A stretch of DNA of 64,000 bases from Pseudomonadota bacterium (GCA_018240595.1 JAFEFL010000070.1:62001-126000), one strand, 5' to 3'. Counted from the stretch's first letter, positions 24,818 to 34,043 are shown. Notes: a model not told the origin generated them from the letters alone. Numbers and translations: made by a program.

Positions 24818-26616
24818 TCGGCCCCCTTTCGCAGCATCACATTGGTCGTCGCCGCCGCGTAACCCGGCTCGACCCGTACATCGACGACGGCGACCTCGCC
24901 GGCCTCGACGGCGGCGATCGCTTCGGCAAAGGCGCGCTCCATCTCGGCGAGCGTTCGCACCGGACCGAAACCCCTGGCGCCTTGCGAGCGCGCCATCTCG
25001 GCGAGATCAATTTCCGGATCGGCCATGCGCTGGCCGATCCAGCGGTTTTCGACCGGTCGGTCGCGCATACGCGCGACGCGCTCCTGATGCAATTCGTCGT
25101 TGAAGAACGAGCGGTTGTTGGCGATGACGAAAAGGATCGGAATGCGATAATGGACCGCGGTCCAGATCGCGGTATTGCCCATCAGGAAATCGCCGTCGCC
25201 GCAAACCGCGACCGGCATGCGGCCGCTGCCCTTGAGCGCCAGCGCCGCGCCGACCGAAATTCCGGGGCCGCCGCCGATGCCGCCGCCGCCGTCGCTGCCG
25301 AGGAAATCGAGCGGATGCCGCAGCGGCCACCAGCCGCCGTTCCACGACAGCGGAAGATGCGTCAGCGAGACGTCGCGTTCGCCGAGCGAGCGGCGCAATC
25401 CCATCGCCAGATGCTCCACGCTGAGCGCCTTTGCCTCCGCGGGCACGACCGGAGGCCTACGCGGCTGCAAGCGCGGGGCCGGCGCCGGGCCGAGGATTTT
25501 CGCCAGAGCTAGCACAGCTTCATCAGGATCGCTGCCGATGAAGAGATCGGCCGGCGCCAGCGCCTGATAATCCATGCTCCACCCGTTGTGGATCTGCTGA
25601 TCGGCCGTGATCTGGATGACCTTGGCCGGCGGCTTCACGCCGGCCGCGCGCAGCGCGCCGGCGAGATCGACCCAGTCCAAGCTGATCACCAGATCGGCGT
25701 TCGCGAGCGCGGCCGCCGCCTCACCGCCCGGCACCAGCATCACCGGGTCGCCGGCATGCAGCGGATGGTCGGTCGGGAATGAGGCGCCGACCTTGATGTC
25801 GGTGACCACGCGGGCATTGATCGCTTCCGCTAGGCCAACGCGCGCATTCCACGCCTCGATGCGACGCGAAGCGCGCCCGGCCAGAATGACGGGCGACTTC
25901 GCCGCCCTGACGAGACGCAACGCCTCATCGAGCGCCGCTGACGAGATGCCGCTGGCCACCGGCGGCGCCAGCCGCGCAACATCCGGGATGTCGATCGGTG
26001 CCGGCAGCTTGCCTTCCTGCATCTCGGCATCGAGCACGACGTAGGTCGGTCCCTGCGGCACCGTGTTGGCAAGCCAGGTGGCTCGCACGATGGACTCGCA
26101 GGCCGCGCCCGCCGAAGCGGGCTGGTCATCCCACTTCGTATAATGGCGTACGATGGCGCCCTGGTCGCGCGCGGTATGAATCCAGTCGATCCATGGCCTC
26201 CGCTTCATCGCGTCGACCGGGCCGGTCGCGCCGATCACCAGCACCGGCATGCGGTCGCACCAGGCGTTGAAGATCGCCATAGTCGCATGAAACAATCCGA
26301 CGTTCGAATGCACGGCCGCCGCCATGGCACGCCCCGTCACCTTCGCCCAGCCGTGAGCGATGGCGACGGCGGTTTCCTCGTGCAGGCAGAGCAGCATCTG
26401 CGGTTGTGCATTGCCGAGGTGATTGACCAGGGAGTCGTGCAGGCCGCGATAGCTGGCGCCCGGATTGACGGCAATGTAGGGAATATCGAGCGCGCGCAGC
26501 GTCTCGGCGACGGCGTCACTGCCGAAGCTCGCCGCATTTCCTCCCGAGCGAACCGGACGCTCGATCCCGCCTCCGGCTTCAGGCATCGGCAATGGTTCGC
26601 TGGCGCGGCGCGTCAC
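24814..26616 (-). CDS. Thiamine pyrophosphate-dependent enzyme, acetolactate synthase/decarboxylase-like
   Basis: A 600-residue TPP enzyme. The catalytic Glu is in LCLHEETAVA (near residue 80) and the TPP/Mg motif GDGDFLMGN starts at about 473 and ends at VIANN. Open frame continues upstream to 26694, but a GTG at 26616 is preceded by GAGAGG at good distance, so I prefer it; ATG codons at 26694, 26637 and 26586 have poorer sites. It heads the operon with an ABC transporter and an aldehyde dehydrogenase, so decarboxylation of an imported keto acid followed by aldehyde oxidation is a reasonable route. A second TPP enzyme lies at 12148. Confidence 0.88.
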   Translation of the reverse strand: MTRRASEPLPMPEAGGGIERPVRSGGNAASFGSDAVAETLRALDIPYIAVNPGASYRGLHDSLVNHLGNAQPQMLLCLHEETAVAIAHGWAKVTGRAMAAAVHSNVGLFHATMAIFNAWCDRMPVLVIGATGPVDAMKRRPWIDWIHTARDQGAIVRHYTKWDDQPASAGAACESIVRATWLANTVPQGPTYVVLDAEMQEGKLPAPIDIPDVARLAPPVASGISSAALDEALRLVRAAKSPVILAGRASRRIEAWNARVGLAEAINARVVTDIKVGASFPTDHPLHAGDPVMLVPGGEAAAALANADLVISLDWVDLAGALRAAGVKPPAKVIQITADQQIHNGWSMDYQALAPADLFIGSDPDEAVLALAKILGPAPAPRLQPRRPPVVPAEAKALSVEHLAMGLRRSLGERDVSLTHLPLSWNGGWWPLRHPLDFLGSDGGGGIGGGPGISVGAALALKGSGRMPVAVCGDGDFLMGNTAIWTAVHYRIPILFVIANNRSFFNDELHQERVARMRDRPVENRWIGQRMADPEIDLAEMARSQGARGFGPVRTLAEMERAFAEAIAAVEAGEVAVVDVRVEPGYAAATTNVMLRKGAE

Positions 26617-26755
26617 GGCGTATCCTCTCCAATTCATCGACCGCTTGGCATGGCCGTTATCGTTGCAAGCACGATAGGCTTTGACATTGGCCATGAGAAG
26701 CCACTAAATTTTCGCCGCTTTGTTGCAAATTCCTCAACAATAAGGACGGCGCCCC

Positions 26756-27787
26756 CTGGACCGCTTTCGCACTATGGAGAGTTTCGTGCGCGTCGTGCGA
26801 ACCGGCAGCTTCACTGCCGCCGCCGACCAGCTCGGACTGTCGCGTGCGCTGATCTCGCGCCATGTCAGCGATCTAGAGCAACGCCTCGGCGTGCGCCTGC
26901 TGACGCGGTCCACCCGCACGCTCCAGCTCACCGAAGAAGGCCGCGCCTATCTCGATTATTGCGAGACCTTGTTCCGCGACATAGAGGAAAAGGAACGCTC
27001 CATAGTGATGACGCGGACGGAACCCGCCGGCACGCTGAAGCTGATCACGCCGAAATCCTTCGGCCAGTTGCATCTCGCCGACGCGATCATCGATTTCGCC
27101 CGCGCCCAGCCACGGCTCACGATCTCGCACATCCTTGAGAACATCTCGTTCCGCGCCAGCGAGTTCAACGAACGCGGCATCGATGTGGCTCTACGGTTTT
27201 CGCCGATCGCCAATCGTACTCTCGTGGCGCAACACATCGCCGACATGGAGTGGGTGCTGTGCGCGTCGCCGCATTATCTCGCGCGTTCAGAACGGCTCAC
27301 GCGGCCCTCCGACCTCGCCCATCATTCGTGCCTCGTGCACATCCATGCCGCGCCGGACGATCACGTCTGGCGTTTCGAGGGGCCGGGCGGCAATGTGGCC
27401 GCGCGCATCACCGGATCGTTCTATTCGAATAGCGCGCTGGCGCTGCGCAAGGCAGCCCTCGCCGGACTCGGCATCACGCTGGTGCCGCGCTACAGCGTCG
27501 CCGAGGATCTCGCCAGCGGCATGCTCGTGAACGTGCTGCCGCGTTTTCGCGTACCGTCGCGGCCGCTGCTGGCGATCTATCCGCGCGCCAGGGAAGTGCC
27601 GAAGAAAGTGCAGACCTTTATCGATTTCCTGAGCAAGTGGATGGCCACCCGCGACGTCGGCCGGCAGCCGTCACGCCACCACAAGCCCGGCATCGCTGTG
27701 CGTCCGGCGCCGACGGTCCAGAGCGGTTCGCAGCCGCGGCGGCCCACCCGCACCGCCCCGCCCACCCAAGCCCGCTCGACGGCATAA
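26756..27787 (+). CDS. LysR family transcriptional regulator
   Basis: A LysR-type regulator of about 343 residues, divergent from the TPP enzyme operon it probably controls. The N-terminal helix-turn-helix includes GSFTAAADQLGLSRALISRH, and the C-terminal effector domain contains LVHIHAAPDDHVWRF. The first ATG (26774) gives MESFVRVV, but the codons before it read LDRFRT, matching the usual MDRFRTMESF start of such regulators. A CTG at 26756 has AAGGA nine bases upstream, so translation probably starts there. The C-terminal tail of about 45 residues is rich in Arg, Pro and Thr and extends beyond the usual domain. Confidence 0.9.
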   Translation: MDRFRTMESFVRVVRTGSFTAAADQLGLSRALISRHVSDLEQRLGVRLLTRSTRTLQLTEEGRAYLDYCETLFRDIEEKERSIVMTRTEPAGTLKLITPKSFGQLHLADAIIDFARAQPRLTISHILENISFRASEFNERGIDVALRFSPIANRTLVAQHIADMEWVLCASPHYLARSERLTRPSDLAHHSCLVHIHAAPDDHVWRFEGPGGNVAARITGSFYSNSALALRKAALAGLGITLVPRYSVAEDLASGMLVNVLPRFRVPSRPLLAIYPRAREVPKKVQTFIDFLSKWMATRDVGRQPSRHHKPGIAVRPAPTVQSGSQPRRPTRTAPPTQARSTA

Positions 27788-27838
27788 ACGCGCAGACTGC
27801 CGACGCGTCGCAGGCCGCAGCCAAATTATTCCGCCCCG

Positions 27839-28825
27839 TCAGATACCGAACTGCTCGTGCGTGCCGGGATGGAACAGCTCATCGGGGCTCACCAGCCGCG
27901 ACGACAATCCCTGGGAGTGATGATGCTTGAGGAAAATCTCGAGCGTCTTACGATTGGCGGCCAATCCATACGACCAGAAATCGTCGCCCATGGTGGCGCG
28001 CGCCTCGGCGACACGCTCCTCCATGAACGGCAACGTGACCTTGCTGGCGGACGGGTCGGTCAACAACTCAAGGCTGACGTCTTTCGACTCCGAAAACGCC
28101 TTGAACAAGGCCGCCGGCAGCCAGGGATGCTGCTCGGCAATGCTGCGACGCAGGCCGAGAATGTGCATGATCGGAAAGATCCCGGTGCGCCTGAAGTAAT
28201 CCTGCGCCGCCGCCACCGGATCAGGAAACAACCAGCCGACATTCGGCGCGTTGCGCGGCAACGCCGGCGGCCGCGGTGCGATGAAGCCGTCAATGGCCCC
28301 TTCGGCCAGCAGCGCCGAGATCGATTTGCCCGCCGGGGCATCCTCCAGATGGACATCGTTCGGCAGCGTGATTTTGATCTTCTCCGGACGATCGGCATCG
28401 GTAATACCGCCGCGCACCCAATGGATATTCGACGGCCTCACGCCGTAATCGTCCTCGAGGATGGCGCGCGCCCAGACATTGGCGGTCAGTTGATACTCTG
28501 GCACCCCGACCCTTTTGCCCTTCAGGTCTTCCGGCTTCCTGATGCGGTCGGTGCGCACCCAGATGGCGTTGTGGCGGAAGGCGCGCGACAGGAAGCACGG
28601 GATTCCCACATAGGGGCCGCCACCTTGCGCGGTCTTCACGGTGAAGCTCGACAGCGACAGCTCGCAGATGTCGAATTCGGCGTGGCGCAGCGCGCGGAAG
28701 AAGATCTCCTCTGGCGATAAGGCCATGAAAGTCGGATCGACGCCGTCGATCTGCACCGTGCCGTCCATGAGCGGGCGCGTGCGATCATAAGGACCGACGG
28801 CGACGGACAGATTGAGCTTGGCCAT
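27839..28825 (-). CDS. 4,5-dihydroxyphthalate decarboxylase-like (Pht5 family) protein
   Basis: A 328-residue protein that begins MAKLNLSVAVGPYDRTRPL and contains GVPEYQLTANVWARAIL, resembling Pht5-type 4,5-dihydroxyphthalate decarboxylases, which share a fold with NMT1-type binding proteins. There is no signal peptide, so a cytoplasmic decarboxylase is more likely than a transport role. It would remove a carboxylate from a hydroxylated aromatic acid. The ATG at 28825 has AGGTGAGG upstream; an upstream extension to 28897 is unsupported. It ends facing the LysR gene, 51 bases away. Confidence 0.8.
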   Translation of the reverse strand: MAKLNLSVAVGPYDRTRPLMDGTVQIDGVDPTFMALSPEEIFFRALRHAEFDICELSLSSFTVKTAQGGGPYVGIPCFLSRAFRHNAIWVRTDRIRKPEDLKGKRVGVPEYQLTANVWARAILEDDYGVRPSNIHWVRGGITDADRPEKIKITLPNDVHLEDAPAGKSISALLAEGAIDGFIAPRPPALPRNAPNVGWLFPDPVAAAQDYFRRTGIFPIMHILGLRRSIAEQHPWLPAALFKAFSESKDVSLELLTDPSASKVTLPFMEERVAEARATMGDDFWSYGLAANRKTLEIFLKHHHSQGLSSRLVSPDELFHPGTHEQFGI

Positions 28826-29050
28826 ATCCTCACCTTTACGATCACTGGCTGCCATCGGTCTTTCCAAAGCTCGGAAGGCTGCCGAGGTTAAGGCCAATAT
28901 CGTCGTGCGGGCACGCGCGCAATAGGGAAATCATCTCGGCGCGCGGTGTGACGCGTTCGCCTAGTTAAAAGCAATTGGCACAAATTTCCAGTGCAGGGAC
29001 AGAGATGGCTCACTTGCCTCAGGCTTGTCCTGAAAGAAATGAGTTCGCCG

Positions 29051-29851
29051 CTACTCCTTGATTTGCGTGGCTTCGTAACGCGAGCGCCAGCCCCCTCCGC
29101 GAAGATAGCCTCGGGCGCCGTCGGCTTCCATGAGGCGCGGCTCGAAAACGGCGAGTGACCGCCAGGCCAAGGCCGACATGCACGACAGCGCGAACGGCCC
29201 GTCACTGCCAGCCTGCGACAAGATCGGACCGAGCGTCGGCATCCCGGTGCCGAGCAAGACGAATGCATCGACATCGGCGCTGAAGGCTTCACCAAGCGCA
29301 GACTGGGCGCTCGCGGCGCTGAGGCTGTAGATCGGATGGAAGCTGTCGTCCGCCCTGTAAGCACTCGCCACAGTCACAACATCAAATCCATGCGCGCGCC
29401 AGTAGCCGACACTCGCCTCAGTCAATCCCGGGGGATACGGCGATATGAGACCGATCCGCGCAAGCGACAGCAATCGCAAGGCATCCGCCACGGCACGCCC
29501 TGCAGTGATGAACGGTCGGCCCTTCGCGTCTTCGATCGACTTAACAGCCTCGGCCTCGCGCGCGATGCCTTGCAGATACGATGCCCCGGTGCAGGCAAAT
29601 GCATATGCGCCGATCGGCGCATTAGCGAACTGGTTCACGGTGTCGGCCATGCCGGCAAAATAATCGTCGAGGCGCCCCTCGATGGTCGTTCGGTCGCTGA
29701 CCAGTCGCGCATTGAGAAACGCGTATCCGGGCGGCATCAAAATCGTAAATTCGGGCTCCACGGTCGTGTTGGCCTGCGGGGTCAGCAGCCCGATCAGTCC
29801 CTTGCGTGCGTATTCGACCAATTTCGCCTCGACTGCTTCGACCTTCCGCAT
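29051..29851 (-). CDS. Asp/Glu racemase superfamily protein, maleate isomerase/arylmalonate decarboxylase type
   Basis: A 266-residue protein with the family pattern LTPQANTTVEPEF near its start. Both characteristic cysteines appear present: Cys87 in FACTGASYL and Cys224 in LSCMSALAW. Maleate cis-trans isomerase (NicE/MaiA) uses two such cysteines to turn maleate into fumarate; aspartate/glutamate/hydantoin racemases use the same pair. It is the only one of three family members in this window that keeps both. I chose the ATG at 29851; a GTG at 29860 is almost as likely. It is divergent from the ABC ATPase at 29952. Confidence 0.82.
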   Translation of the reverse strand: MRKVEAVEAKLVEYARKGLIGLLTPQANTTVEPEFTILMPPGYAFLNARLVSDRTTIEGRLDDYFAGMADTVNQFANAPIGAYAFACTGASYLQGIAREAEAVKSIEDAKGRPFITAGRAVADALRLLSLARIGLISPYPPGLTEASVGYWRAHGFDVVTVASAYRADDSFHPIYSLSAASAQSALGEAFSADVDAFVLLGTGMPTLGPILSQAGSDGPFALSCMSALAWRSLAVFEPRLMEADGARGYLRGGGWRSRYEATQIKE

Positions 29852-29890
29852 CCGGCGCACGCGCCTTGACGATGCAATTTGGTATTATAC

Positions 29891-29900
29891 TCTATACAAA
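29891..29900 (-). promoter_or_regulatory. TTTGTATAGA site, candidate operator in the 29.9-kb divergent promoter
   Basis: Read on the minus strand, 29891-29900 is TTTGTATAGA, one base different from TTTGTATACA at 54078-54087. It lies in the 100-base region between the racemase-family gene and the ABC ATPase gene, next to the imperfect palindrome GTATTATAC (29882-29890). A GntR-type regulator could bind here, but a single imperfect site is weak evidence. Confidence 0.35.
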
Positions 29901-29951
29901 GGACGGCAGCGTAAAAAGTCCGTGTTCCATCTGCTTCAAAGGTCAACCTGA

Positions 29952-30734
29952 ATGACGGCTGCGATCAGCCTCGAGGCCGTCGATAAATGGTACGGAACGC
30001 GCGACAAGCCGGTTCACGCGCTCGAGACCACCGATCTCGTGGTGCGACAGGGCGAGTTCGTTGTCCTGCTGGGCCCGTCCGGCTGCGGCAAAACCACGTT
30101 GCTGCGCATGATCGGTGGCCTGATCACGCCGTCGCACGGCCGGCTCAGAATCATGGGCCGCGACCTTTGGAACGGCGATGTTCGACAATCGAGCGCGGTC
30201 TCCGATCTCGGCATGGTGTTCCAGGACGCCAATCTGTTTCCGTGGTTGACCATCGAAGACAACATCGCCCTGCCCCTGGAACTGAAAAACATGCCGAGGC
30301 AGGCCCGGCTCGAGCAGGCCCGCAGATTAACGGGCCTCGTCGGCATTTCCGGCTTCGAGAAACGCTGGCCGCGCGAATTGTCGGGCGGCATGCGCCAACG
30401 GGCGGCAATCGCGCGGGCCCTCTCCTACGATCCTGCCATCCTGTTGATGGACGAACCGTTTGGCGCGCTTGATGCCATCACGCGCGATCAGATGAACATC
30501 GAATTGCAGCGGCTCTGGCTGGAGACCGAACGAACCATCGTCTTGGTCACTCATTCCATCGCCGAGGCGGTATTCCTCGCCGACCGGATCGTGCTGTTGT
30601 CACCCCGGCCGGGACGCATCGACAGGATCGTCGATGTGAAACTGCCGCGTCCGCGGGCGCTCGACGTGCAAACGAGCCCCGAATTCCAGGACATCGTCCG
30701 CGACCTCCGGCATCGCCTCGAAGAGATTTCCTGA
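29952..30734 (+). CDS. ABC transporter ATP-binding protein, NitT/TauT family
   Basis: A 260-residue ATPase with Walker A GPSGCGKTT (residue region 40-48), signature LSGGMRQRAAIA and Walker B ILLMDEPFGALD. The ATG at 29952 follows a weak site. It is followed after 11 bases by its permease gene. The likely binding protein (32887) is not adjacent: a monooxygenase gene on the other strand sits between, which suggests a past insertion or inversion. Confidence 0.92.
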   Translation: MTAAISLEAVDKWYGTRDKPVHALETTDLVVRQGEFVVLLGPSGCGKTTLLRMIGGLITPSHGRLRIMGRDLWNGDVRQSSAVSDLGMVFQDANLFPWLTIEDNIALPLELKNMPRQARLEQARRLTGLVGISGFEKRWPRELSGGMRQRAAIARALSYDPAILLMDEPFGALDAITRDQMNIELQRLWLETERTIVLVTHSIAEAVFLADRIVLLSPRPGRIDRIVDVKLPRPRALDVQTSPEFQDIVRDLRHRLEEIS

Positions 30735-30745
30735 TCGGACCCGCC

Positions 30746-31564
30746 GTGACCAACGTCAAGGACCAGGACAAGCCAACCGAACTGCCGACCGGCCGAGTGA
30801 GAGCCGCGGCCTACATGTCATGGATCACGACGCCGCTTCTGTGCGCGGTCCTGATCGCGGTCTGGTCAATCTACGTCGCCAAGAGTGGCATCTCCGCCTT
30901 TGTGCTGCCGGCGCCCGGGGCGGTGCTGCGAGCCTGGATCGACATGCTGCAATCGGGCCGCGCCTGGAACGACGTCCTCGCGACAGTCTACGCGACCCTG
31001 GCAGGATTCTTTTGGGCCGTCTTGGCCGGCATAGGCCTGGGCGTTCCGATCGCGCGGGTCCGCTGGCTGGAACAGACCCTCAACCCCTTCATCATCGCCA
31101 GCCAGGTCTTGCCGAAGGTCGCGCTGGCGCCGTTGTTCATTGTCTGGTTCGGCTTCGGCATAACCTCCAAAGTCCTGATCGCGGCGATCCTCGCGTTCTT
31201 TCCGATTCTGACCAACACCGTCCTCGGCGTGAAATCGATCGACCAAGGACATCGCGATGTCATGATCAGTCTCAACGCGACGCGCTGGCAAGTCTTTAGC
31301 CGTCTCGAGCTGAAATCCGCCCTCCCGTACATCATCACCGGCATGGAAATCGGCATCGTTCTGGCGCTGATCGGCGCGATCGTCAGCGAGTATATCGGCG
31401 GCGATTACGGCCTGGGCCACCTGCTGATCAGCCGGATGAACGCGTTCGAAACCGACGGTTTGTTCGCCGTGATGATCCACATGGCGGTTCTCGGCTTCAT
31501 TTTCTACTTCGGCATCTCGGCGCTGCGGCGCTGGCTGACGCCATGGCACGACTCGGCACGCTGA
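30746..31564 (+). CDS. ABC transporter permease, NitT/TauT type
   Basis: A 272-residue inner-membrane permease with about six hydrophobic segments and an EAA-type loop near MISLNATRWQVFSRLELK. The frame opens with a GTG at 30746; the ribosome-binding site is poor, and an ATG at MSWITT (about 30 residues in) is a possible alternative. With the ATPase at 29952 it forms the membrane part of an importer. It ends six bases from the convergent monooxygenase gene. Confidence 0.9.
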   Translation: MTNVKDQDKPTELPTGRVRAAAYMSWITTPLLCAVLIAVWSIYVAKSGISAFVLPAPGAVLRAWIDMLQSGRAWNDVLATVYATLAGFFWAVLAGIGLGVPIARVRWLEQTLNPFIIASQVLPKVALAPLFIVWFGFGITSKVLIAAILAFFPILTNTVLGVKSIDQGHRDVMISLNATRWQVFSRLELKSALPYIITGMEIGIVLALIGAIVSEYIGGDYGLGHLLISRMNAFETDGLFAVMIHMAVLGFIFYFGISALRRWLTPWHDSAR

Positions 31565-31570
31565 CGACCG

Positions 31571-32776
31571 TCAATTCACGGCCGCGGCCTGACGCAATCC
31601 GGCGATCATCGACGTCCGCAACAGATGCGCTTCGAGACGGCTGCGGTCCGCGGCGATCGCCTTGAGCCCTTCGAGGATTTCACGCCGGCGCGCCGGGTCT
31701 TTCTCGCGCATGCGCGCACGGTTGGCATCGGCCTGCGAAATGATCTGTTCGAGCGCTACCGGCCGGCGGCGCCGTTCGTAGAGCTCGAAGCGCTCGGCGT
31801 GCGGCGCGCCGCGACGGATGTCCCGCAAGGCTGCCACGAGTTCAAAGGCGTCATGCAGACCGCCGTTGAGCCCCATGCCGCCCGACGGGCTGTTGACATG
31901 CGCAGCATCGCCCGCCAACGCGATCCGGCCGCGGTAATAGTTCGGAACGATCCTCTTGTGAACCCGATAAGGCCGCTTCTCTAGCACCTCGTATGTCTGC
32001 GGCCGGGATACGATGGTCTGCAACTGGGCTTCGATGGCGGCCTCGGTCAATTGCTCGTCAATCGACTGGTCCTCGCGCGGATAGATCGATACACGCCAGC
32101 GGCCGGGAACGCGCAGCAATGAGAAGTTGCCACCTTCTTTCCAACAATAAGCAATGTTGGTCAGTCCCTCGAGATGCTCCTCGAAGGGGAAAGTCGTCGT
32201 CACCAGCAATGTCGTTTCCGGATAGGTCTCGCCCTCGAAGGGAAATCCAAGGCCGTGGCGAACCGTCGACCGCGCGCCGTCGGCGCCTATGACGTACCGC
32301 GCGCGAAGGGCCGTTTGCCCCGCGTCCGAGTTCAGCGTCAGCGTCACGCCATCGTCGTCCTCGGCAACATTGGCGACCTCCTGCCCGAACCGGACATGCG
32401 CTGCCGGCTCTCTGAGGAGCGCTTCGTGCGCCGCACGGGCGAGTTTCCATTGCTCACATTGCACGCGATAAGGGTGCCGCGTCACGGCTGCAAGGACACC
32501 GAGATCGAAGACGACGCGATCCCCGCCGGGATGCAGACGCACCTGCCATCGCGGACAAACAAGCCCTTGAGAGATGAGAGTCTGTCCAAGACCGAGCGTA
32601 TCCAGCATGTCGAGCGTCGGCGGGTGGAAGGTCGAGGCGCGAAGATCGGTCTCGACCTCCGCCGATTTTTCGACGACGACGACCGAAACGCCCTCGCGCG
32701 CCAGCAACAGACCGGCGACCAGACCTACAGGACCGCCGCCGACGACGGCGACTTCGGCATCCAATTTCAGTGTCAT
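31571..32776 (-). CDS. FAD-dependent monooxygenase, copy 1 of 3 paralogs
   Basis: A 401-residue class A flavoprotein monooxygenase of the PheA/MhpA/UbiH superfamily. GGGPVG near residues 13-18 binds the ADP of FAD, GADGARS is the DG motif and GDAAHVNSPSGGMGLNG the GD motif. It shares DLRASTFHPP and overall length with the proteins at 37444 and 52019, so the three are paralogs. It would hydroxylate an aromatic or heteroaromatic ring. Here it faces the permease gene and is divergent from the binding-protein gene at 32887, with a small AT-rich promoter region between. Confidence 0.92.
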   Translation of the reverse strand: MTLKLDAEVAVVGGGPVGLVAGLLLAREGVSVVVVEKSAEVETDLRASTFHPPTLDMLDTLGLGQTLISQGLVCPRWQVRLHPGGDRVVFDLGVLAAVTRHPYRVQCEQWKLARAAHEALLREPAAHVRFGQEVANVAEDDDGVTLTLNSDAGQTALRARYVIGADGARSTVRHGLGFPFEGETYPETTLLVTTTFPFEEHLEGLTNIAYCWKEGGNFSLLRVPGRWRVSIYPREDQSIDEQLTEAAIEAQLQTIVSRPQTYEVLEKRPYRVHKRIVPNYYRGRIALAGDAAHVNSPSGGMGLNGGLHDAFELVAALRDIRRGAPHAERFELYERRRRPVALEQIISQADANRARMREKDPARRREILEGLKAIAADRSRLEAHLLRTSMIAGLRQAAAVN

Positions 32777-32822
32777 CCGAGGCTTTCCTCTTGCATCGGT
32801 CTTTCGGCCCGCCTTATCCTAC

Positions 32823-32832
32823 TTTGTATGTT
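32823..32832 (+). promoter_or_regulatory. TTTGTATGTT site, candidate operator between monooxygenase and binding protein
   Basis: TTTGTATGTT lies in the divergent region 32777-32886. It matches TTTGTATACA at 8 of 10 positions and is followed after 12 bases by ACAAAG, giving spaced inverted arms CTTTGT/ACAAAG (32822-32844). This is the expected place for an operator controlling both genes. Low confidence because it is imperfect. Confidence 0.3.
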
Positions 32833-32886
32833 TCGTAAGACAAAGCCCAGGGCGACAAAAGGACGTCAACACAGGTGGAGCATCAG

Positions 32887-33942
32887 ATGGCCCGTCAGCG
32901 CATGGCAACCCGGACCGCCGAAACCCGGCATCTTCCGACGCGTCGAGACCTGATTCGGGGAGCGGCCGGCCTCGCCTTGGGCGGCGCGCTGGGCGCACCG
33001 TTGGCGGCGCGCGCCGCGGGTGAACCGCTGACGGTGATGACGCCGTTCGGCTTCGTGCCTGACTTTCTCGAAATGATGAACATGATCTCCGGTGGATTTC
33101 TGGCGCGCCAGGGCTTCGACGCCACCTTGCGCGCCGGCCACGGAACCGCGACCGCGATCCAGCAGATGATGAGCGGGTCCGTCGCCTTTGCCCGTATGAC
33201 CGCCATCGACGTGTTCACCGCCAACGCCAAGGGCGCGAAACTGCTGGCAATTTCGACCCTCTATCAAGGGTCGAACTTCCATGTGATTTCGCTCAAGGAC
33301 AAGCCGATCAATTCGGTGGCCGAGATGAAGGGCAAGACCGTCGGCGTCGTGTCGATCAACGGCTCAACCGAGCAGCTTCTCGATATCATGCTGCGCTCCG
33401 TCGGCCTGACCAAGAACGACGTCAAGGTTCAGGTCGTCGGCAACAATCCGGGCGTATTGGAATTCATCAAACAGGGCCGCGTCGATTGCGTGATCAATTC
33501 GCTCGCCGTGGTTGTCGCCTTGCAAGAAGCCAAGGAACCGATCGCCAACTGGCCTACCGACCGCTACGCCCCGATGCCGTCGCAAATCTACGTCACCACC
33601 CGCGAGTTCGCCGATAAAAACCCCGAGAAAACTGTGCGTTTTCTCAAAGCTCTGATCGGCTCGACGAAGGATATGATGCACGGCGATATCGCCGCCATTC
33701 TCACACGCGCCGGCAAGGATTTCGATATTCCAGGCATCAAGAAGACCGACGAACAAGTCGCACTCGTGAAGTTCGCCATCAACGGACCCTGGATCTCGGA
33801 GGGCGAAAAGAACTTCCTGCGCAATGTGCCTGAGCTCTGGGCCAAGGCCAGCGACGAGATCAACAAAGCCGGGATTGCCTCGACCGCCGACGTACGCGCC
33901 CTTTACACTAACGATTTCATCGACAAGGCTCTCGCGACCTAG
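32887..33942 (+). CDS. ABC transporter substrate-binding protein, NMT1/SsuA type
   Basis: A 351-residue periplasmic binding protein with a twin-arginine signal (PTRRDLIRGAAG) and cleavage near ARAAG. MKGKTVGVVSINGSTEQLL and CVINSLAVVVAL are family-like. The ATG at 32887 is six bases after GGTGGAG; a GTG at 32875 is less likely. It is probably the binding protein for the ATPase/permease pair at 29952-31564, from which it is separated by an oppositely oriented monooxygenase gene. A hairpin follows the stop. Confidence 0.9.
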   Translation: MARQRMATRTAETRHLPTRRDLIRGAAGLALGGALGAPLAARAAGEPLTVMTPFGFVPDFLEMMNMISGGFLARQGFDATLRAGHGTATAIQQMMSGSVAFARMTAIDVFTANAKGAKLLAISTLYQGSNFHVISLKDKPINSVAEMKGKTVGVVSINGSTEQLLDIMLRSVGLTKNDVKVQVVGNNPGVLEFIKQGRVDCVINSLAVVVALQEAKEPIANWPTDRYAPMPSQIYVTTREFADKNPEKTVRFLKALIGSTKDMMHGDIAAILTRAGKDFDIPGIKKTDEQVALVKFAINGPWISEGEKNFLRNVPELWAKASDEINKAGIASTADVRALYTNDFIDKALAT

Positions 33943-33945
33943 GAG

Positions 33946-33965
33946 CGGCGTTTAGGGAAACGCCG
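33946..33965 (+). terminator. Candidate terminator after the binding-protein gene
   Basis: CGGCGTTT at 33946-33953 pairs with AAACGCCG at 33958-33965 around a four-base AGGG loop, four bases after the stop codon at 33942. The following bases are only moderately T-rich, so termination may be partial. It lies between convergent genes and could serve both strands. Confidence 0.6.
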
Positions 33966-34043
33966 TACCTGGTTCTTAGCCGATGTGGCTTTTATCGTAA
34001 TATCAGGCCGCCAGGGCGCTGCGTACATTCGAACCAGACGCAG

